Shown: positions 57,843 through 64,000 of the stretch, piece by piece | Layout: each line of letters begins with the position of its first letter | How positions within the stretch are numbered: position 1 is the first letter of the stretch | Assembly: GCA_020883125.1 (NCBI GenBank) | Contig: JAHREW010000024.1 | Location: 1-64,000 of the forward strand | Direction of reading: 5' to 3' | Length of the DNA: 64,000 nt | Source of the DNA: Microcoleus sp. CAWBG506 | Lineage (GTDB): Bacteria; Cyanobacteriota; Cyanobacteriia; Cyanobacteriales; Microcoleaceae | Translations under genes and position numbers: made by a program | The notes under the pieces: generated by a model | What the model saw: only the letters and a program-made list of their open reading frames with translations | The model's database searches: none | What the model was told of the DNA's origin: nothing

Positions 57843-58874
57843 CTAATTTGTGGCTGTACCGAAGTATTTTCGTCGATCGAACCCGGTTTGTAGACTTCCA
57901 CAGGACTGGATCGATCGAAGTTCTTTGACATAGGCTATGGTATTGCGAATATTGTGGAAGCCAACAGATTCGTACAGCCGCAGGGCACCGGACTGATTAT
58001 CGGCATCGACTCCGATAATGGCTGTTTCGATACCGACAGCTTTTAGCCGATGCAAGCCAGCCAGCAACATTGCTCGTCCTAATCCGATGTTACGGAAGCC
58101 ACGTCTTGTACCGAGTGACATGATCCAGCCTTCATTCCTGCCAGTTCGATCGCACTCTTGGACACTAATTTCACAGTGACAAAACGCTGCAAAAGTACCA
58201 TCAACCGCAACTGCAATTAAGTCCAAATCTTCTCTGTAACTGGGTTTTGCTAAATCGTACTTGAATTGTTCTACTGTTAAATCGTGATGGTTCCAGTGGT
58301 CGATAAATGACTGGTTGAACATTTCTACCCAAGCTTGGGCATCTTGTGCGCCCCGAAACTGACTGAGGCTGAAGCCTTTGGGGATTTTTGGTTCTGGGAT
58401 TGGTTGAGAGTTCGATCGCGCCATACGACAAAAATGGCGATCGGCCAGGAAACCGCAATTTGCTAGTACAGCAATGCGATCGGTATTTTCCGCGCGTACC
58501 CACGATCGCAGTTTCACTGGTACACCTCGTTCTGTTTGCACTTCCCGCATCCGCTTTTCTCCCCAAGCCACTGCTAGGGTTTCAATATTGCCCGATCGCG
58601 CGATCGGGTGAACGCAAAACCACAGCCAACCGTCAATCATCTCCCCAGATCCAGAAATCGACAACTTAGCAAAACCGATGAGTTTGCCCTGACCGTCTTC
58701 CCAAATGCAGATATCGCGACTTTTGTCAAGGGATGGTTGATTAAATTTTTGTTGCAATTCGGAAATGGAAGTACCTTCTTCGAGGCGATCGACTTGTTCG
58801 CAAGTATCGATCAAATGGGCGATCGCCTGTAGGTCACTTTCATCCACGTAGGGTCTGATCGACACATTTGACAT
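57843..58874 (-). CDS. GNAT family acetyltransferase (two GNAT domains)
   Basis: A 343-residue protein from ATG 58874 (MSNVSIRPYVDESDLQAIAHL). The frame is open from 58925. The N-terminal GNAT-like half (about 1-150) includes GFAKLSISGSGEMIDGWLWFCVHP, and the C-terminal half has the acetyl-CoA motif SLGTRRGFRNIGLGRAMLLAGLHRLKAVGIETAIIGVDADNQSGALRLYESVGF. It acetylates an unknown substrate. It is divergent from cpeB. Confidence 0.86.
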   Translation of the reverse strand: MSNVSIRPYVDESDLQAIAHLIDTCEQVDRLEEGTSISELQQKFNQPSLDKSRDICIWEDGQGKLIGFAKLSISGSGEMIDGWLWFCVHPIARSGNIETLAVAWGEKRMREVQTERGVPVKLRSWVRAENTDRIAVLANCGFLADRHFCRMARSNSQPIPEPKIPKGFSLSQFRGAQDAQAWVEMFNQSFIDHWNHHDLTVEQFKYDLAKPSYREDLDLIAVAVDGTFAAFCHCEISVQECDRTGRNEGWIMSLGTRRGFRNIGLGRAMLLAGLHRLKAVGIETAIIGVDADNQSGALRLYESVGFHNIRNTIAYVKELRSIQSCGSLQTGFDRRKYFGTATN

Positions 58875-58957
58875 ATATATAATAGTTGACTGTTTGAACA
58901 ATACCGATGCCACCAGAAACGACATCAGTTAAACGAAAAAATGTAGTTTTCGCGACA

Positions 58958-58978
58958 AAAGTAACAAATTGTTACTTT
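58958..58978. promoter_or_regulatory. 21-bp palindrome upstream of cpeBA (candidate operator)
   Basis: Two 10-base arms, aaagtaacaa and ttgttacttt, around a single central A, 120 bases before the cpeB start. The TAACAA/TTGTTA half-sites recall the TTGTTA motifs reported for the RcaA/RcaB proteins at phycobiliprotein promoters in chromatically acclimating cyanobacteria. That link is from memory and unproven here. Confidence 0.5.
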
Positions 58979-59083
58979 GTTTCTCAGGAATGAGACAGAG
59001 ACATCATCCCAGGGATATATTCAAAACCATCAAGTTCGTCACCAAATTTGACCAACTGAGATAAGAAATAAATTTTCGTCTAA

Positions 59084-59653
<570 letters not shown>

Positions 59654-59726
59654 TCCATTGCTAATCGCAATTCGCTCAGCAAAATTGAAACTACGCTCAC
59701 TGTCAAAATCACTTTAGGAGATTTAG

Positions 59727-60224
<498 letters not shown>

Positions 60225-60500
60225 TTAATTAGCAGGTTTGTAATGTCGTGACTGGGTAGTTTATACCCCGACAAGTCTGGGAAATCTGGGTTCGTTGCAT
60301 TACCAATTTTGGTTTGGTAAGGTAAGAGTCAAGAATTCCTAGGCTTGTTATTTTGTTTTAATAGACATATGCTAAATGAGTCGTAAATCTTTTTACCCCA
60401 CCCCAACCCGGACCTTACTAAGGGGAGGGAGTAAGAAATTCACAAATGATTTAGGACTGCTAGGCATATCATATTATAGTTATTGCAGACTGCTAATTTT
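60225..60500. other. cpeA-cpeY intergenic region
   Basis: 276 bases. A weak hairpin ttaccaa/ttggtaa at about 60300-60320 and a repeat-like stretch near 60395-60440 (ccccaacccggacc...ggggagggagtaagaaa) lie here. Read-through from cpeBA or a separate cpeYZ promoter are both possible. Confidence 0.5.
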
Positions 60501-61787
60501 ATGGATAAGCGCTTTTTTAGTTTTTTTAATTTAACCGAAGACCAGGCGATCGCGATTTTAGATACGCCCCAAGCTGAGATTGGCGAAGAGGATTCCCGCT
60601 ACATTGCCGCTTCCCACTTGATCAATTTTTCCACAGATCGATCGATCGCAGCATTGATCCGAGCCGTACAGCAAACCGATCCAGTGCTGGAAAACCGCAT
60701 TGTCCGCCGCAAATCGGTGGAAACCTTGGGAAGACTCCAAGCTGTGTTAGCATTGCCGGTGATTCGCACCTGTCTGGCCGATAATGACTGCTACACGGTG
60801 GAAAATGCGGTTTGGGCGATCGGCGAAATTGGCACTCAAGATGCCGACGTTTTAGAAGAAGTTGCTCAATTGCTGGACAAACCCGGACAAACCCACCGAG
60901 TAATTATCCACACTCTGACAAAATTAGATTATGCTCCAGCTTTAGAAAGAATTCGCAGATTTGTCGATGATATTGACCCGCCTACTGCTAGTGCTGCGAT
61001 CGCCGCAATTTGTCGCTTAACCAGAGACTTTTCTCAAATGGGCAAAGTTGTCGCCATGCTGCAACACAAAAATGTCCTAGGGCGCAGACTATCCATCCAA
61101 GATTTGATTGATGCGCGCTACTACGATGCAATCCCCAATATTGCCAGATGTCCCGTATCTTTAGTCTTTCGGCTGAGAGGAATTAGGATGTTAGCAGAAG
61201 CAGGAATTGCTGACAAATCCCTAACCTTTGCCACCATTCAACCTTATTTGGAACAAACCTTAAGAGACTATCCAGCCGATTTAGATTTAGTGCATAGTTA
61301 TGAAAAATTACCAGATTTATCGTTTTTGATTCGCCAGTTATACGAAACAGATTTTGGACGTTGCTATTTAGCAGCTAAAACAATTCTCGAACATTACTCA
61401 GAGGAAGCACCAGCAGCTTTGTTTGCCACCTTTGCCGAAGAAGCAAATAATGACTATGGAGCGCATTTTCATGTGGTAAAATTGTTTGGTTGGTTAAAAC
61501 ATTCTCCCGCTTACGATTTGTTATTGGAAGCTTTGAATAACTCCCAACCCCAGTTTCAGAAATCCCGTGCAGCCGCGGCGATCGCCCTAGGGGAACTGGG
61601 AGAACAGCGTGCGATTCCAGAATTGAAAGCTTGTCTGGAAACTAAAATCTGGGATTTGAAGTATGCTGCATTAATGGCACTCGAAAAACTTGGTGATTTC
61701 AGTGGTTATGAACTTGCTGCGGCCGACCAAGATTGGTTGGTTCAAGCTAAAATAGAAGCTCATACTTCCGTTATATCCGAAATATAG
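60501..61787 (+). CDS. cpeY: phycoerythrin bilin lyase CpeY
   Basis: A 428-residue HEAT-repeat (E/F-type) bilin lyase from ATG 60501 (MDKRFFSFFNLTEDQAIAIL). The frame is open from TTG 60483. The repeated helix pairs are visible (VETLGRLQAVLALPVIRTCL, ENAVWAIGEIG, AAAAIALGELGEQRAIPEL). CpeY attaches phycoerythrobilin to alpha-Cys82 of CpeA, as known from Fremyella. It is adjacent to cpeA and upstream of cpeZ, the usual cpe arrangement. Confidence 0.93.
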   Translation: MDKRFFSFFNLTEDQAIAILDTPQAEIGEEDSRYIAASHLINFSTDRSIAALIRAVQQTDPVLENRIVRRKSVETLGRLQAVLALPVIRTCLADNDCYTVENAVWAIGEIGTQDADVLEEVAQLLDKPGQTHRVIIHTLTKLDYAPALERIRRFVDDIDPPTASAAIAAICRLTRDFSQMGKVVAMLQHKNVLGRRLSIQDLIDARYYDAIPNIARCPVSLVFRLRGIRMLAEAGIADKSLTFATIQPYLEQTLRDYPADLDLVHSYEKLPDLSFLIRQLYETDFGRCYLAAKTILEHYSEEAPAALFATFAEEANNDYGAHFHVVKLFGWLKHSPAYDLLLEALNNSQPQFQKSRAAAAIALGELGEQRAIPELKACLETKIWDLKYAALMALEKLGDFSGYELAAADQDWLVQAKIEAHTSVISEI

Positions 61788-62041
61788 CAGGGACACGGCA
61801 GTGCCCATAGGTGTCAACTTAAGGTAAAACCGATAGTCCGCCAGGGGTTGAAACCCCTGCCTCAAAGCTAAAGTCCTCTCAAGAGGACTGAAGAGAAGAA
61901 TTTTCAACTCATTAGTCCTCATAGCGAGGACTTTAGCTATTAGACAGGGGTTTCAACCCCTGGCGGACTCGCGGGCCCACAGACAGACTTGGCGGGCTTT
62001 TAGGCTTAAGTTGACACCAATGGGCAGTGCCGTGTCCCTAC
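61788..62041. repeat. nested inverted repeat between cpeY and cpeZ
   Basis: Outer arms of about 35 bases (cagggacacggcagtgccca...cttaag and cttaag...tgggcagtgccgtgtccct) have two mismatches. Inside are gtccgccaggggttgaaa/gtttcaacccctggcggac arms, and innermost two small hairpins (agtcctctcaagaggact and agtcctcatagcgaggact). It looks like one palindromic repeat inserted inside another. It lies directly after the cpeY stop and could act as a transcription attenuator or processing site. Confidence 0.88.
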
Positions 62042-62098
62042 CTGAGAAATGCTATATCTTAATTCAGCCTAATCCGAATACATAAAACCCCAAAAACC

Positions 62099-62710
62099 AT
62101 GACAACCGATGCTTTGTTTGAACAACTAAAACACCCAAATCCTCATATGCGCGATCGGGCGATGTTTGAAATTGCCGATTCCCGCGATGAAAATACCATT
62201 TCTCGACTGGTTGGCATTTTAGATGACGAAGATGTCGTCTATCGTCGGGCGGCTGTGAAGGCTTTGGGTGCGATCGGTGAGGACGCCATACCATCGGTAG
62301 TTGACGCATTGTTAAACAGCGACAACGTGACAGTGCGAGGGAGTGCGGCGAAAGCATTAGCACAAATTGCGATTAATTATCCAGAGTTGCCTTTCCCAGA
62401 AGTCGGCTTGCAGGGATTGAAAAAGGCGATCGATGACGCTAATCCTGTGGTGCATATTGCAGCGGTGATGGCCTTGGGGCAGATGGGTTCGTCTGCGTTT
62501 GAGATTTTGGTGGAGTCGCTGAATACAACGGATAATGTAGCGGTACAGGTGGCGATCGTGAGTGCATTGGCCTCTGTGGGCGATCGGCGTTGTGTAGAAG
62601 TTCTCACCAGATTTGCCAATGATGAAGCAGTTGATTCCTATGTGCGGGAATCAGCGACAAGTTCTTTATCGCGGTTGGATTTGGTGATGAATTATAAGCG
62701 TGCAGAATAG
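62099..62710 (+). CDS. cpeZ: phycoerythrin lyase/chaperone CpeZ
   Basis: A 203-residue HEAT-repeat protein of the CpeZ group (NPHMRDRAMFEIADSRDENTISRLVGILDDEDVVYRRAAVKALGAIG, and VHIAAVMALGQMGSSAFEIL). CpeZ assists CpeY/CpeS-type chromophorylation and phycoerythrin folding in Fremyella. It follows cpeY after the nested palindrome and ends 2 bases before the next gene. Confidence 0.92.
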   Translation: MTTDALFEQLKHPNPHMRDRAMFEIADSRDENTISRLVGILDDEDVVYRRAAVKALGAIGEDAIPSVVDALLNSDNVTVRGSAAKALAQIAINYPELPFPEVGLQGLKKAIDDANPVVHIAAVMALGQMGSSAFEILVESLNTTDNVAVQVAIVSALASVGDRRCVEVLTRFANDEAVDSYVRESATSSLSRLDLVMNYKRAE

Positions 62711-62712
62711 TA

Positions 62713-63240
62713 ATGAATGAGTATGATTTTACTGTGAAGTTTAATCTAGAAAATCCCCTAGCCAATACTGACGATTTTATCGAGAAACTATATGCAGGTG
62801 GCTGTGATGATGCCTTAATTGGAGTTGGAAATAAAGGATATCTCGCACTAAACTTCATCCGCGATGCATCATCGGCTTATGAAGCTATTTCTACGGCGAT
62901 TCATGATGTCAAAAAAGTTGTTCCAGATGCCACTCTAATTGAAGCAGCACCAGATTTTGTTGGCTTGACGGATGCAGCTAAAATTCTGGGGTACACTCCA
63001 CAGCACATGACAAATCTCACCCTCGAAAGCGACTCAAAATTTACGATTCCTGTTTATGAAGATGCCCACTCTGTCTGGCATTTAGCGGAGATTTTAATTT
63101 GGTTGCGCGAAAATCAAACACATTCAATTGATGATACATTGTTAGATATTGCTCAAACCAATATGAATATTAACATTGCTAGGAGTTGGCAAAAGATCCC
63201 TCCTGATACCCAAGAAAGTATCAAGGCGCTGGCTGTTTAG
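62713..63240 (+). CDS. HTH domain protein of unknown role
   Basis: A 175-residue protein with an N-terminal ferredoxin-like alpha/beta part (EYDFTVKFNLENP...DDALIGVGNKGYLALNFIRDASSAYEAISTAIHDV) and a helix-turn-helix near residues 93-120 (VGLTDAAKILGYTPQHMTNLTL), of excisionase/MerR-like type. It probably regulates or serves the ATPase gene that follows. The 2-base gap from cpeZ suggests read-through from the cpe genes, but the module appears unrelated to pigments. Confidence 0.65.
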   Translation: MNEYDFTVKFNLENPLANTDDFIEKLYAGGCDDALIGVGNKGYLALNFIRDASSAYEAISTAIHDVKKVVPDATLIEAAPDFVGLTDAAKILGYTPQHMTNLTLESDSKFTIPVYEDAHSVWHLAEILIWLRENQTHSIDDTLLDIAQTNMNINIARSWQKIPPDTQESIKALAV

Positions 63241-63296
63241 TTTGGTTTGTGCGATCGAAGCGGATTTGTTAGCGATGCAATCTAAGGAAAACACCA

Positions 63297-64000
63297 ATGA
63301 AAATTAAAGTCAAAAATCTTGGTGCCCTAAAACAAGCTGAATTCACCCTGGGCGAGTTGACAATTATTTGTGGCGGCAACAATACCGGGAAGACCTACGC
63401 TACCTATGCACTGTTTGGCTTTTTGTTTACTTGGCGGCAGATTTTGGCGATCGAAATCAACGACGATAATATCCAACAACTCCTTGCTGACGGCGTAATT
63501 CATCTAGATATACAAAAATATGTCAAACAGGCTGAGCAAATTGTTTCTAAAGCTTGTCAAGTTTATACACAGCAATTACCTCAGATTTTCGCAGCGCAGG
63601 CTAAAAGATTTAAAAAAACAGAGTTTCAGGTAAATCTAGACATCAAAAATATTCGTTTAACAGGCAAGTTCGAGCTAACAATAGGATCTGCCAATGTCGA
63701 ATTATTCTCTATGACCAAAAGAGAAGAAAGTAGAGAATTAGTTGTCACCTTGCTAGTTGAAAAAGAAAAGGCAAAAATTCCCAATCAAATACTTAAACAC
63801 ACCATTGCTGATGCACTGAAAGATATCATTTTTGCCGAAATTATTCCTCGTCCTTTTATCGCTAGTGCAGAACGAACTGGTGCAGCTATTTTTCGCAAAG
63901 AGTTGAATTTTGCCCGCAATAGATTGCTTGAACAAATGGGTCAAGGCAATAATAAGATCCATCCAATGGAGCTCTTATTTAAGGCTTATCAGGACTACGC
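63297..64000 (+). CDS. AAA/ABC-type ATPase (partial, runs off the window)
   Basis: The ATG at 63297 is preceded by AAGGA. The first about 234 residues are visible: MKIKVKNLGALKQAEFTLGE, then Walker A G26-GNNTGKT (26-33), like RecF- or OLD-type ATPases with a long insertion after the P-loop. The 3' end is outside the window. With the HTH gene before it, it may be a two-gene defence-type module. That role is inference. Confidence 0.75.
   Translation, partial: MKIKVKNLGALKQAEFTLGELTIICGGNNTGKTYATYALFGFLFTWRQILAIEINDDNIQQLLADGVIHLDIQKYVKQAEQIVSKACQVYTQQLPQIFAAQAKRFKKTEFQVNLDIKNIRLTGKFELTIGSANVELFSMTKREESRELVVTLLVEKEKAKIPNQILKHTIADALKDIIFAEIIPRPFIASAERTGAAIFRKELNFARNRLLEQMGQGNNKIHPMELLFKAYQDY

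Overview
The window looks like a chromosomal segment of a filamentous, phycoerythrin-bearing cyanobacterium of the Microcoleus/Oscillatoria/Phormidium kind. Direct evidence: dense HIP1-type GCGATCGC octamers, a C-phycoerythrin cpeB-cpeA pair followed by the bilin-lyase genes cpeY and cpeZ, a CrtR-type carotene hydroxylase, a cyanobacterial pyruvate kinase with a C-terminal extension, and many short palindromic repeats. The genus is an inference.

Layout. 0-12 kb: housekeeping genes (RbgA GTPase, MOSC protein, exported beta carbonic anhydrase, TPR glycosyltransferase, long SppA, type 2 IPP isomerase, SDR, the glutathione formaldehyde-detoxification pair, IlvE). 12-19 kb: small conserved genes, an ATPase plus TOPRIM-like pair that may be a defence module, a DMT transporter, short SppA, AroH, CrtR. 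19-36 kb: pyruvate kinase, tRNA-Thr, and the glycine cleavage genes. gcvT is present twice as a 1161-bp apparently identical direct repeat that brackets an 8.2-kb cassette (two MscS channels, orphan EgtD, B12-type radical SAM enzyme). The intact gcvT copy sits beside gcvH and gcvP. 36-47 kb: a surface-polysaccharide region (SGNH protein, large membrane proteins, GT2, rfbD, rfbC, methyltransferase). 47-53 kb: ThiF-like enzyme, small secreted proteins, and a YefM/MazF toxin-antitoxin pair with a broken yoeB beside it. 53-57 kb: a Ro60 (Rsr) protein with an array of five Y-RNA-like noncoding RNAs that carry tRNA-like modules, plus two unknown proteins. 58-64 kb: GNAT enzyme, the phycoerythrin operon, and an HTH plus ATPase pair that runs off the window.

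The most striking system is the Ro60/Y-RNA locus (about 53.1-57.0 kb). Five RNA elements on the minus strand share an outer stem with compensatory changes, a conserved 3' ACTTG motif beside that stem, a second AAGC/GCTT stem, and a central tRNA-like domain. In two elements the tRNA-like domain is in normal order. In three it is circularly permuted (T arm first, D arm last). One element has been cut at its base by a mobile repeat with a 9-bp target duplication, and that repeat is itself interrupted by a second, 124-bp element.

A second theme is small repeats living inside genes without breaking the frame. The same 124-bp element sits in frame in the TOPRIM-like gene. A GC-rich palindromic repeat lies inside gcvP and another inside a membrane protein gene. 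A 33-bp palindrome-bearing unit is expanded about 12-fold inside a membrane-protein gene.
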